This document shows, piece by piece, positions 45,993 to 54,132 of a stretch of DNA of 64,000 bases. Below the pieces are notes generated by a model. It did no database searches. It worked only from the letters and a program-made list of their open reading frames with translations, and was not told the origin of the DNA. Location: positions 2,542,001-2,606,000 of the forward strand of contig NZ_CP025198.1 of NCBI RefSeq assembly GCF_003325455.1, written 5' to 3'. Every line of letters begins with the position of its first letter. The stretch's first letter is position 1. This DNA is from Acidipropionibacterium virtanenii. Lineage in GTDB: Bacteria; Actinomycetota; Actinomycetes; Propionibacteriales; Propionibacteriaceae. Position numbers and translations under genes: made by a program.

Positions 45993-47897
45993 TCAGAAGA
46001 ACCGGCGCTGCCTCTTCACATCCTCGGCGTACTGGGCGTACGCCTCCTGGGTGGACTCCAGGCGGGACTCGGAGGTCACCGGCACGTCCCACCAGCCGGT
46101 GGCCGGCGGGTTGGGGCCGTACAGGTCGGTCTCGATGTGGATCATCGTCGCACGATCGGAGGCGTGCGCCTTCTGGTAGGCAGCTCTGAACTCCTCGATG
46201 CCGTGCACCTCGAGGACGTCCAGCCCCCAGGACCGGGCGTTGGCGGCGATGTCGACCGGCAGCCGCAGCGAGGCGTCGTCCCCGCGCACATGGCCCTGAC
46301 CGTCGTCGTCGCGGCGGTACTTGGTGCCGAACCGCTGGGAGCCGTGGGACTCCGAGAGGGCACCGATCGACGAGTAACCGTAGTTCTGGAGGAGCACGAA
46401 GATGACCTTCCGGCCCTCCTGGACGATGGTGGCCAGCTCCATCGGCAGCATCTGGTAGGTGCCGTCGCCGACGATCGCCACGACCTCGGAGTCGGGACGG
46501 GCCATCTTGACGCCCAGCGAGGCCGGGATCTCATAGCCCATGCAGGAGAAGGCGTACTCGACGTGGTACTGCACCGGGGTCTTCGCGCGCCACAGGCACT
46601 GCAGGTCGCCCGGCATGGACCCGGCGGCGTTGATCATGACGTCCTCGTCGCCCATCATCTCGTTGAGGGCGCCGAAGACCTCGGTCTGGGCCGGCAGCGG
46701 CCCGTGCCCCAGGTGGTAGCAGGTGTCGGTGGCCTTGGCCCAGGCATCCGCCTCGGCGCGCACCTTGGCGGTCCAGGTCTCCTCGACGTGGTAGCCCTCC
46801 AGCGCTGCGGCCAGCGCCGTCAGCGCCTCGCGGGCGTCGGCCAGGACCATCTCGGCGCCCTGCTTGACGGCGTCGAAGGCGGCTACGTTGATGTTGACGA
46901 AGCGGACGTCGGGGTTGCCGAAGACCGTCTGGGATCCGGTGGTGAAGTCCGAGTAGCGGGTGCCGATGCCGATGACCAGATCGGCCTCGGCGGCCAGCGC
47001 GTTCGCCGAGCCGGAGCCGGTGGCGCCCAGTCCGCCGACGGCGGCCGGGTGGTCCCAGTTGATGGCCCCCTTGCCGGCCTGGGTGTCGGAGACGGGGATC
47101 CCGGTCCTAGTGGCCAGCTCCCGCAGTTCCTGGGAGGCAGCCGAATAGATGGTGCCGCCGCCGGAGACGATGAGCGGCTTCTTGGCGGCCTTGATGGCCT
47201 TCACCGCGCGGGCCAGCGCCGACGGCGCCGGGACCTGGCGGTCCAGGTGCCAGACCTTCTTGGCGAAGAAGGAGGCCGGCCAGTCGTAGGCCTCGGCCTG
47301 GACGTCCTCGGGCAGACAGACCACCGCGGCACCGGTCTCGATGGGATCGGTGAGCACCCGCATGGCGCCCGGCAGGGAGACCATCAGCTGCTCGGGGCGG
47401 TTGACGCGGTCCCAGAACTTCGAGACCGGCTTGAAGGCGTCGTTGCAGCTGAGGTCCGCGTCGGAGGCGTCCTCCAACTGCTGGAGCACCGGGTTGGGAG
47501 CCCGGTTGGCGAAGATGTCGGAGGGGAACAGCAGCACAGGGATTCGGTTGGTGGTGGCCAGCGCGGCCCCGGTGACCATGTTGAGCGAGCCCGGCCCGAT
47601 GGAGGCGGTGACGGCCAGCGTCTGGAGGCGGTCCTTGGTGCGGGCGTAGGCGGTGGCGGCATGGACGATGCCCTGCTCGTTGCGGCCGTGCCAGTACTCG
47701 AGGCGGTCCTCTCCCTCGGCCGGATTCACCTCGTTCTGCAGCAGGGCCTGGCCCAGGCCGGCGACGTTGCCGTGGCCGAAGATGCCGAACATGCCCGGGA
47801 TGAACCGCTGCTCGACGCCGTCGCGCTCGGTGTACTGCTGGGTGAGGTAGCGGACGACCGCCTGCCCGACGCTCAGCCTGATGGTGGTTTCAGCCAT
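45993..47897 (-). CDS. iolD: 3D-(3,5/4)-trihydroxycyclohexane-1,2-dione hydrolase
   Basis: The 634-residue ThDP-dependent enzyme opens the ring of the diketone to 5-deoxy-glucuronate. The cofactor-activating Glu is in GRNEQGIVHAA, the ThDP/Mg motif is VGDGTYQMLPMELAT ending in LLQNYGYSS, and the whole follows the acetolactate-synthase fold. It is the last gene of the iolC-aldolase-iolB-iolD operon, 3 bases after iolB, and is followed by a long terminator hairpin. Confidence 0.96.
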   Translation of the reverse strand: MAETTIRLSVGQAVVRYLTQQYTERDGVEQRFIPGMFGIFGHGNVAGLGQALLQNEVNPAEGEDRLEYWHGRNEQGIVHAATAYARTKDRLQTLAVTASIGPGSLNMVTGAALATTNRIPVLLFPSDIFANRAPNPVLQQLEDASDADLSCNDAFKPVSKFWDRVNRPEQLMVSLPGAMRVLTDPIETGAAVVCLPEDVQAEAYDWPASFFAKKVWHLDRQVPAPSALARAVKAIKAAKKPLIVSGGGTIYSAASQELRELATRTGIPVSDTQAGKGAINWDHPAAVGGLGATGSGSANALAAEADLVIGIGTRYSDFTTGSQTVFGNPDVRFVNINVAAFDAVKQGAEMVLADAREALTALAAALEGYHVEETWTAKVRAEADAWAKATDTCYHLGHGPLPAQTEVFGALNEMMGDEDVMINAAGSMPGDLQCLWRAKTPVQYHVEYAFSCMGYEIPASLGVKMARPDSEVVAIVGDGTYQMLPMELATIVQEGRKVIFVLLQNYGYSSIGALSESHGSQRFGTKYRRDDDGQGHVRGDDASLRLPVDIAANARSWGLDVLEVHGIEEFRAAYQKAHASDRATMIHIETDLYGPNPPATGWWDVPVTSESRLESTQEAYAQYAEDVKRQRRFF

Positions 47898-47900
47898 GTC

Positions 47901-48776
47901 TCAGGCCTCCTTCTTCTTGTCAACCTGGTAAGGAAGACGAGGATCCATCTTCCCGTCCGCGAATGTGTCGCGGAGCCAGCCGTAGTGCGGGTCGTCGACG
48001 GACTTCCACTCCGCCCCCCCGGGCCCGGCCATCACATTGAGGTAGTAGAGGTCGTATCCGGGAGCGGCCGCGCAGGGGCCGTGCCAGCCATGGGGCACCA
48101 GGGCGACGTCGCCGGTGCCGATCTTGGCGGCCACGCTGATCGGGCGCTCGTCGGTGCCATAGGTGGCGTGCAGCGCCATGCCCGGGCCGTACTCGTTGCC
48201 CTTGATCTGGAAGTAGTAGATCTCCTCCAGCTCATGCTCGTCCGGCCCCTCCTCGTCGTGCTTGTGCGGCGGGTAGGAGGACCAGCAGCCACCCGGGGTG
48301 ATGACCTCGACGACCAGCAGGCGCGAGGTGTGCAGCGCGTTGCCGACCGAGTAGTTCGACGCCTGACGGCACAGGTAGTCGGCGCCGCGCAGCTCGACCT
48401 TGACCTCGTCGACCGGGCAGTAGCGGGGCTCCAGGTCCTCGGCGGCCAGCGCGTAGGGCAGCGCGACCCGCCCGCCGCCGACGGCGGTGACGGTGGCGGT
48501 GACCCCGCGCGGCAGGAAGTAGTAGTCGGTGACCTCTCCCCAGATGGTGTCGCGGCCCGCCAGCTGCATGGTTCTCCCGGCCACCTCGACGGTGTAGGAG
48601 CCCTCCAGGGGGAGTACCAGGTACTCGTACTCGCCGGTCTCCACGGTGGTGGAGGCCCCGGCGTCCAGGCTGGCGACCCTGATGCCCGAGTAGGTCCAGT
48701 CGGCCTTCTGCGGGGAGACGTCGACCTCGAACTCGTCGTGTCCTGCGGTCCCGGCAGGCAGAACGTAGTCAGTCAT
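47901..48776 (-). CDS. iolB: 5-deoxy-glucuronate isomerase
   Basis: The 291-residue cupin enzyme converts 5-deoxy-glucuronate to 5-dehydro-2-deoxygluconate. The metal-binding segment has PPHKHDEE and ELEEIYYFQIKG, and HGWHGPCAAAPGYDLYYLNV lies near the C-terminus. It sits between the aldolase and iolD. Its ATG lies 6 bases past the stop that an intact aldolase frame would use. Confidence 0.95.
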   Translation of the reverse strand: MTDYVLPAGTAGHDEFEVDVSPQKADWTYSGIRVASLDAGASTTVETGEYEYLVLPLEGSYTVEVAGRTMQLAGRDTIWGEVTDYYFLPRGVTATVTAVGGGRVALPYALAAEDLEPRYCPVDEVKVELRGADYLCRQASNYSVGNALHTSRLLVVEVITPGGCWSSYPPHKHDEEGPDEHELEEIYYFQIKGNEYGPGMALHATYGTDERPISVAAKIGTGDVALVPHGWHGPCAAAPGYDLYYLNVMAGPGGAEWKSVDDPHYGWLRDTFADGKMDPRLPYQVDKKKEA

Positions 48777-49663
48777 GAGTGATCAGACCTCCAATAGTGT
48801 GACAGCGTTGTCGACGGCGGCGGCCACGTCGCCGTCGGGGGATAGAGCATCGAGCGCCCGAGCACCAGCCCCTGCACCGTCGACGGTGCCAGCGCCTGGG
48901 CCCACATGCGCCGGGTGGCCTCGGCATCGGCCGAGACCTCTCCACCCAGCAGCAGAATGGGCATCGACGACGCCCGTGCGACGTCCTCCATCCCCTCCAC
49001 CGCCGGGAGCTTGAGCCAGGTCCATGCGGAATCGGCGCCGAGGCCCGCGGTCATCGCGACCGACTTGACGACGGCCTCCGTCGACAGATCGTTGACGACC
49101 CTACCGGAGGCGTCCCGGCGCGAGATGAAGGGCTCCACCATGGCGATCTTCTGCGCCCTGGCGAGCTCGTCGACGGTGGCCGCGCAGGTGGCCACCGTCT
49201 CGGCGGTGTCGCGGTCCTCGAAGTCGTAGCGCATCAGCATCTTGCCGCCGGCCAGATCCTGGGAGACGACCCCCTCGACGTCGTAGCCGGTCATCCGGTC
49301 GTCGATCTCGAAGGAGGCCCCGGCGAATCCGCCGCGGTTCATCGACCCGAAGACGACCTTGCCGTCCAGCGCACCGAGGTTGGCGAGATCCTGCACCATG
49401 TCGCTGGTGCCGAGGAATCCGTTGACGCCGGGGCGCGACAGTGCGGTGACGCAGCGCTCCAGGAGGGCCTCGCGGTCGGCCATCGCGAATCGGTCGCTGC
49501 CGGCCCGCAGCGCCCCGCGGGCCGGATGGTCGGCTGCGATCACCATCAGGGGTTCGCCGCCCCTCCAGTCGGACCGCGCCCGTTCGGCGACCCGGGCGGA
49601 GAATTCTGTGGGGTCGGCGACCCGTCGCTCGACCAGCTTGTCGATCAGTGGTGTTGCGCTCAT
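48773..49663 (-). CDS. Class I aldolase of the Cgl0158 type, probably frameshifted near its C-terminus
   Basis: The 296-residue aldolase is expected to cleave the phosphorylated inositol intermediate or a related sugar phosphate. It has MVIAADHPARGAL, FLGTSDMVQDLANL and LLLGGEVSAD typical of this group. The last residues are abnormal: after GRSMLYP the frame reads PTATWPPPS, whereas adding one G to the five-G run at 48837-48841 (plus strand) restores DGDVAAAVDNAVTLLEV and a stop at 48783, before iolB. As given, the stop instead overlaps iolB. A true mutation or a homopolymer error is possible. Confidence 0.8.
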   Translation of the reverse strand: MSATPLIDKLVERRVADPTEFSARVAERARSDWRGGEPLMVIAADHPARGALRAGSDRFAMADREALLERCVTALSRPGVNGFLGTSDMVQDLANLGALDGKVVFGSMNRGGFAGASFEIDDRMTGYDVEGVVSQDLAGGKMLMRYDFEDRDTAETVATCAATVDELARAQKIAMVEPFISRRDASGRVVNDLSTEAVVKSVAMTAGLGADSAWTWLKLPAVEGMEDVARASSMPILLLGGEVSADAEATRRMWAQALAPSTVQGLVLGRSMLYPPTATWPPPSTTLSHYWRSDHS

Positions 49664-50646
49664 CGGTGCGACTCCTTCGCGTGAATTTCAGAGTGCCTGC
49701 TCATCATGGTGAGCAGCTCCGGCTCGCTCGGCATGGCCGTGGAGCACTCCAGCCGGGTCGCCACCAGGGCGCCGGCCGTGGAGGCGGCGCGGATCGTGTC
49801 GGTCAACGACCATCCCTCCAGCAGGCCGTGGCACAGGCTGCCGCCGAAGGCGTCGCCGGCGCCCAGGCCGTTGGTCACCTCTATCGGGGTGGGCGGCACC
49901 TCGACCCGCTCGTCCTTGGTCATGGCGAGGGTGCCCTTGGGGCCCTGCTTCACCACGGCGATCTCGACGCCGGCCTCCAGGAGCGCCTCGGCGGCCTTCT
50001 GAGGCTCGGTCTCCCCGACCGCCACCTCGCACTCCTCGCGGTTGCCCACCGCGACCGTGACCTGGGGCAGGATCGCGGCCACGGCCTCGTGGGCCTCCTC
50101 CTTGCTCGACCAGAAGGAGTCCCGGTAGTCGAGATCGAGGACGGTGTGGGCCTTGCGGCCGCGCACGTCCAGGGCCTTGTGATGGGCGGCCCGGCTGGGC
50201 TCCTGGCACAGCCCCGTGACGGTCAACCACAGGATCTTGGTGTCCTTGACGGCCTGCTCGGGGATGTCATCGGGGGTGATCTGGAGGTCCGGGGCCGTCG
50301 GGTACCGGTAGAAGTACAGGGGGAAGTCGTCCGGCGGGTAGATCTCGCAGAAGGTGACGGGGGTCGGGATCTGCGCGACCGTGCCGACGTACTGGGAGTA
50401 CACCCCCAGCCGGCCCATCTCCTGACAGCAGAAGGTGCCGAAGGGGTCATCACCCACGGCGGTGACCACGGCCGAGGCGTGGCGCAGGCGAGCGGCGGCC
50501 ACCGCGACATTGGTGGCGCTGCCACCGAGGAACTTCCCGAAGGAGGTGACGTCCTCGAGTCCGACTCCGGTCTGGAGCGGGTAGATATCGACCCCGATGC
50601 GTCCCATCGTCAGGACGTCGACCGGTCTGGGTCCAAAGGCAACCAT
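49660..50646 (-). CDS. iolC: 5-dehydro-2-deoxygluconokinase
   Basis: The 328-residue PfkB-family sugar kinase phosphorylates 5-dehydro-2-deoxygluconate. Substrate-side residues are in FGKFLGGSATNVAVAAARL, and the ATP site and catalytic Asp are in TNGLGAGDAFGGSL. It is the first gene of the iolC-aldolase-iolB-iolD operon; its stop overlaps the aldolase start by 4 bases. A promoter with a palindrome lies upstream. Confidence 0.95.
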   Translation of the reverse strand: MVAFGPRPVDVLTMGRIGVDIYPLQTGVGLEDVTSFGKFLGGSATNVAVAAARLRHASAVVTAVGDDPFGTFCCQEMGRLGVYSQYVGTVAQIPTPVTFCEIYPPDDFPLYFYRYPTAPDLQITPDDIPEQAVKDTKILWLTVTGLCQEPSRAAHHKALDVRGRKAHTVLDLDYRDSFWSSKEEAHEAVAAILPQVTVAVGNREECEVAVGETEPQKAAEALLEAGVEIAVVKQGPKGTLAMTKDERVEVPPTPIEVTNGLGAGDAFGGSLCHGLLEGWSLTDTIRAASTAGALVATRLECSTAMPSEPELLTMMSRHSEIHAKESHR

Positions 50647-50684
50647 GAAGATCTCCGCTTCGTTGGGGTGGTTACGCAGACTTA

Positions 50685-50712
50685 ACGCTAGCAGCGTCTG
50701 TCACTTTGTCAA
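50685..50712 (-). promoter_or_regulatory. Promoter and operator of the iolC operon
   Basis: On the minus strand TTGACA (50707-50712) and TAGCGT (50685-50690) are separated by 16 bases. ACGCT-AGC-AGCGT (50685-50697), a palindrome, covers the -10 and could be a repressor site. It is not the same motif as the transporter-operon operators. Confidence 0.65.
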
Positions 50713-50800
50713 TACAAATATCATCAATCGGCGCACTTCGTCAGCACTCGCGCGCGAGACCGTCGGGACGACCGCAGGAGACCGCAGCCATGGCCACGAT

Positions 50801-50829
50801 TTGACAGGACAATTGAGATGGGGTCTAAT
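50801..50829 (+). promoter_or_regulatory. Promoter of the transaldolase-family gene
   Basis: A perfect -35 (TTGACA) and a -10 (TCTAAT) are 17 bases apart, the ideal spacing. Transcription would start near 50836, about 56 bases before the ATG. This is the best promoter match in the window. Confidence 0.75.
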
Positions 50830-50891
50830 GGTCCTCAGGTCGGCGCCATCTGCGAGCCGGCGACAGGTACCCCAGCACAGGAGCTGAATCC

Positions 50892-51968
50892 ATGACCGAA
50901 TACACTCCCGGACCGCTTCTCGAGGTCTCCCGGAACACCCCCACGGCGCTGTGGAACGACTCGGCGGATCTCGACGAACTCTCCCAGTCCATCTCCTTCG
51001 GGGGTGTCGGCGCGACCTGCAACCCGCAGATCGCCTACGGCACCATCAAGAAGCACCTCGACATCTGGGCCCCCCGGATCAAGAAGATCCATGAGGACAA
51101 CCCCACCTGGAGCGAGTCCGAGGTCGGCTGGCAGGCCGTCAAGGACATGTCCGTCGAGGCCGCCAAGCTCCTGGAGCCCATCTTCAACGAGCAGCACGGG
51201 CACAACGGCCGGCTGTCGGTCCAGACCGATCCCCGCCTGCACAACGACGCCAAGGCCCTGGCCGACCAGGCCGAGGAGTTCAGCAGAATCGCCCCGAACA
51301 TCATCGTGAAGGTGCCCTGCACCTCGGTGGGCGTCCAGGCCATCGAGGACGCCACCTACCGCGGCGTCTCGATGAACGTGACGGTGTCCTTCTCCGTGCC
51401 CCAGGCGGTCCGCTCGGCCGAGGCCATCCAGCGCGGTCTGGACCGTCGCGTCGCCGAGGGCAAGCCGGTCGACGAGATGGGCCCGGTCGTCACCATCATG
51501 GGCGGCCGTCTTGACGACTGGCTCAAGATCGTCGCCGAGCGCGATCGCGAACTCATCGATCCCGGCGTCCTGGAGTGGGGCGGCGTCGCCTGCATCAAGC
51601 ACGCCTACCAGATCTTCCAGGAGCGCGGATTCCAGGCCCGCGTGCTGGTGGCCGCCTACCGCAACACCCTGCAGTACTCCGAGCTGACCGGTGGCGACCT
51701 CGTCCTCTCCCCGCCCTTCAAGTGGGCCAAGCGCGTCAACGACTCCGGCTACACCCCGGACTTCGACGCCATCAACAAGCCCGTCCCGGCCGACCGCATG
51801 GAGGCGCTGCAGAAGCTGCCCGAGTTCCGGCGCGCCTACGATCCCGACGGCATGACGGTCGAGGAGTTCGACACCTTCGGCCCGACCGTGCGCACCCTGC
51901 GCGGATTCCTCCAGGCCGACTGCGACCTCGAGACCCTGGTCAAGGACATCGTGATGCCCGAGCCGTGA
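50892..51968 (+). CDS. Transaldolase-family protein
   Basis: The 358-residue TIM-barrel enzyme has ATCNPQIAYG near the N-terminus (the family's TNPT/S site with Cys-Asn) and the Schiff-base Lys in IIVKVPCTSVG. Transaldolases move a dihydroxyacetone unit between sugar phosphates, and some relatives act as simple aldolases. Its place, divergent from iolC, with an ideal promoter and a strong terminator, suggests a role with inositol-derived sugar phosphates; that is inference. It could equally serve general pentose-phosphate metabolism. Confidence 0.87.
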   Translation: MTEYTPGPLLEVSRNTPTALWNDSADLDELSQSISFGGVGATCNPQIAYGTIKKHLDIWAPRIKKIHEDNPTWSESEVGWQAVKDMSVEAAKLLEPIFNEQHGHNGRLSVQTDPRLHNDAKALADQAEEFSRIAPNIIVKVPCTSVGVQAIEDATYRGVSMNVTVSFSVPQAVRSAEAIQRGLDRRVAEGKPVDEMGPVVTIMGGRLDDWLKIVAERDRELIDPGVLEWGGVACIKHAYQIFQERGFQARVLVAAYRNTLQYSELTGGDLVLSPPFKWAKRVNDSGYTPDFDAINKPVPADRMEALQKLPEFRRAYDPDGMTVEEFDTFGPTVRTLRGFLQADCDLETLVKDIVMPEP

Positions 51969-51987
51969 TCGGCTTGATCTGCGGACA

Positions 51988-52028
51988 CAGCAGCGCCCCG
52001 CCACCTCTTCAGTGGCGGGGCGCTGCTG
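51988..52028. terminator. Strong terminator between transaldolase and thioredoxin genes
   Basis: A perfect 17-base stem (CAGCAGCGCCCCGCCAC with its complement) and a 7-base loop lie between convergent genes, starting 19 bases past the transaldolase stop. It likely ends transcripts from both sides. Confidence 0.85.
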
Positions 52029-52056
52029 ACGTTCGAGGAGGGGTCGTCCCCTCCGC

Positions 52057-52410
52057 TCAGGACGCAGCCTGCTTCTTCAGTTCCTCCGGGTCGAGCTCCT
52101 TGACCTTGCCGATCAGTTCATCGAGCTGGGCTCCCGGCAGCAGGCCGGCCTGACGGAACACCAGGTATCCCGAGCGGAACGCCATGATGGTCGGAATCGA
52201 GGTGATGTCAAGAGCGGCCGACAGATCCTGCTGATCCTCGGTGTCGACCTTCGCAAAAGTCACATCCTCGTGCCTGCTGCTGGCCTCGTCGTAGATCGGC
52301 GCGAACCGCATGCACGGGTTGCACCATCCGGCCCAGAAGTCGATGAGCACGACGTCGTTGGCGTCAACGGTCGAGGAGAAGTTCTCCGTGGTGAGGGCGA
52401 CGGTCGCCAT
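52057..52410 (-). CDS. Thioredoxin-like protein with a WCNPC active site
   Basis: The 117-residue protein has a thioredoxin fold with the redox pair Cys30 and Cys33 in FWAGWCNPCMRF and the cis-Pro loop ITSIPTIMAF. Canonical thioredoxins read WCGPC; the Asn for Gly is unusual and may shift redox potential. The ATG at 52410 follows GGAGG; a longer start is less likely. It acts in the cytoplasm, probably reducing disulfides. Confidence 0.9.
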   Translation of the reverse strand: MATVALTTENFSSTVDANDVVLIDFWAGWCNPCMRFAPIYDEASSRHEDVTFAKVDTEDQQDLSAALDITSIPTIMAFRSGYLVFRQAGLLPGAQLDELIGKVKELDPEELKKQAAS

Positions 52411-52476
52411 GAAATGCCTCCGTGAAGTCTTCGCTGTCACTCGCCCAACACGGGGCCGCAGATCGTTATTCCCGGA

Positions 52477-53331
52477 TCAGGCGATACCGGAGGCCGGTCC
52501 GGCCTCCTTCTGCGCCACCACTCGTCGCATCGGCACGGCGATGTCGACCGGCCCCCGGCCGGCCGCCCGCCGGACCAGCCAGTTACGCGCCGACCGGCGT
52601 CTGGCCCGGGTGGATCCGGGCAGGTACATCGCGCCGATCAGCAGATCGGCGTCGGAGATACCGGAGACCGAGTAGGTGTAGCAGGAGCGGGCGTCCTCCA
52701 CCTTGTGCAGGCCGCACTCGGCGAGCAGGTCGTTCATTCTCAGCTCGAGGGCACCCGGGAAACTGGGCGTCGAACCCACCCTGGCCGTCAGCTCCAGGAC
52801 GGTCCGCAGCATCGACACCGGGACCGGACGCACCGTGGGAGCCATGCAGGCGAAGACCCCGCCGGGTCTCAGCACCCGCGAGGCCTCGGCCACCAGTACT
52901 CGCGGGTCCGGGGTGGTGACCATACCCATCGAGGTGACCACGGCGTCCACCGAGGAGTCGGCGAGCGGCAACGCGTCCTCGCTGCCGTGGACCCACTCGA
53001 TCTGTCCGCCGCCGTGCTCGGCCAGCCCGAGTTCGGAGTCATTGCGCTCCACCCCGATGACCAGCCGCTGCCCGTTGGCGATCTCCCGGCTCAGCGCGCC
53101 CGCCCCGCAGCAGACGTCGACCACCACGCCGGCCGTCCGGGAGACGCTGCGCGCCAGCCAGGCGTACGGGTTGCGCTGACCGGCCCGGCATCGTCCGATG
53201 ACCTCCTGGATGACACCGGGCCTCTCCTCGTGGAAGCGGGCCAGGTAGTCGGGCCAGGGATCCTCGCGAGCTCCGAGACCGATCCGCCGGGCCGCCTCTC
53301 GTGCGGAGGAGAGATCCATCTCAGCCCTCAT
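52477..53331 (-). CDS. SAM-dependent class I methyltransferase
   Basis: The 284-residue protein has a Rossmann methyltransferase fold: motif I VVVDVCCGAGALSREIA, acidic loop VIGVERNDSEL, then DALPLADSSVDAVVTSMGM and EASRVLRPGGVFACMAP. The substrate is unknown; the layout resembles UbiE/COQ5-type small-molecule methyltransferases. Its start overlaps the upstream DtxR/IdeR gene by 11 bases, so both are co-transcribed. Confidence 0.88.
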   Translation of the reverse strand: MRAEMDLSSAREAARRIGLGAREDPWPDYLARFHEERPGVIQEVIGRCRAGQRNPYAWLARSVSRTAGVVVDVCCGAGALSREIANGQRLVIGVERNDSELGLAEHGGGQIEWVHGSEDALPLADSSVDAVVTSMGMVTTPDPRVLVAEASRVLRPGGVFACMAPTVRPVPVSMLRTVLELTARVGSTPSFPGALELRMNDLLAECGLHKVEDARSCYTYSVSGISDADLLIGAMYLPGSTRARRRSARNWLVRRAAGRGPVDIAVPMRRVVAQKEAGPASGIA

Positions 53332-54028
53332 CCTCCGGGGATACGAAGATCCCGTCGGCGTCGTGATCGGACAGTTCGACCGTGCCGACAGTCCCGGTGA
53401 CGGTGACCATCGAGCCCTCGCGCCGAGCGGTGACGACCGAACCGACGGCGATCCCGGCGCCCTGGGTGCTCTCGAGATTCGGCTCGGTGGCCTGGAAATG
53501 TTCGGTGAGGCGAACGATCCGCACCGTGCGCTCCGGACCGTCCTCCTCCCCCAGGAACTCGCCCAGGGGTGTCGAGTCGGTCCTGAAATTGGCGGCGGAG
53601 TTCACCGCGGTGAAAGCCCCCAGCCCGGGAATGGCGTTCCCGTAGGGCGACGTCTCCGGATCGTCCAGGATGTCGATGAGCCGGTTCTCCACCTCGTCGG
53701 AGATCACATGCTCCCAGCGACAGGCCTCGTCATGGACCAGCGATCGATCCAGGCCGATCACCTCGGTGAGCAGGCATTCGGCCAGCCGGTGCTTGCGCAT
53801 CACGTTCACGGCCATCTCGTGGCCCTCGGGGGTGAAGTCGATGCTGCGGTCGGGGTTGACGACCAGCAGGCCGTCGCGCTCCATCCGGGCCACCGTCTGC
53901 GACACCGTGGGCCCCGACTGGTGGAGGCGCTCGACGATTCTGGCCCGGCGAAGGTCGATGCCCTCCTCCAGCAACTCGTAGAGAGTCCTCAGGTACATCT
54001 CCGTGGTGTCGATGAGTTCGCCGCTCAC
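53321..54028 (-). CDS. DtxR/IdeR-family iron-dependent regulator
   Basis: The 235-residue metal-dependent repressor begins with LIDTTEMYLRTLYELLEEGI and an HTH (HQSGPTVSQTVARMERDGLL). A dimerisation/metal-binding domain follows with HRLAECLLTEVIGLD and EACRWEHVISDEVENRL, which hold the Cys, His and Glu ligands of the metal sites, and then an SH3-like FeoA domain at the end. In actinobacteria DtxR/IdeR controls iron uptake and storage. It is co-transcribed with the methyltransferase. Confidence 0.93.
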   Translation of the reverse strand: MSGELIDTTEMYLRTLYELLEEGIDLRRARIVERLHQSGPTVSQTVARMERDGLLVVNPDRSIDFTPEGHEMAVNVMRKHRLAECLLTEVIGLDRSLVHDEACRWEHVISDEVENRLIDILDDPETSPYGNAIPGLGAFTAVNSAANFRTDSTPLGEFLGEEDGPERTVRIVRLTEHFQATEPNLESTQGAGIAVGSVVTARREGSMVTVTGTVGTVELSDHDADGIFVSPEDEG

Positions 54029-54132
54029 AATCCCTCCAATTCATCCCCGTCGCCCAGGGAGTACCGATCATCCCACGTCCCTGCGACATGAGCCCGGCCT
54101 GCGCGCCCGGGTTCGCCCAGCGCCGCAAGGGT

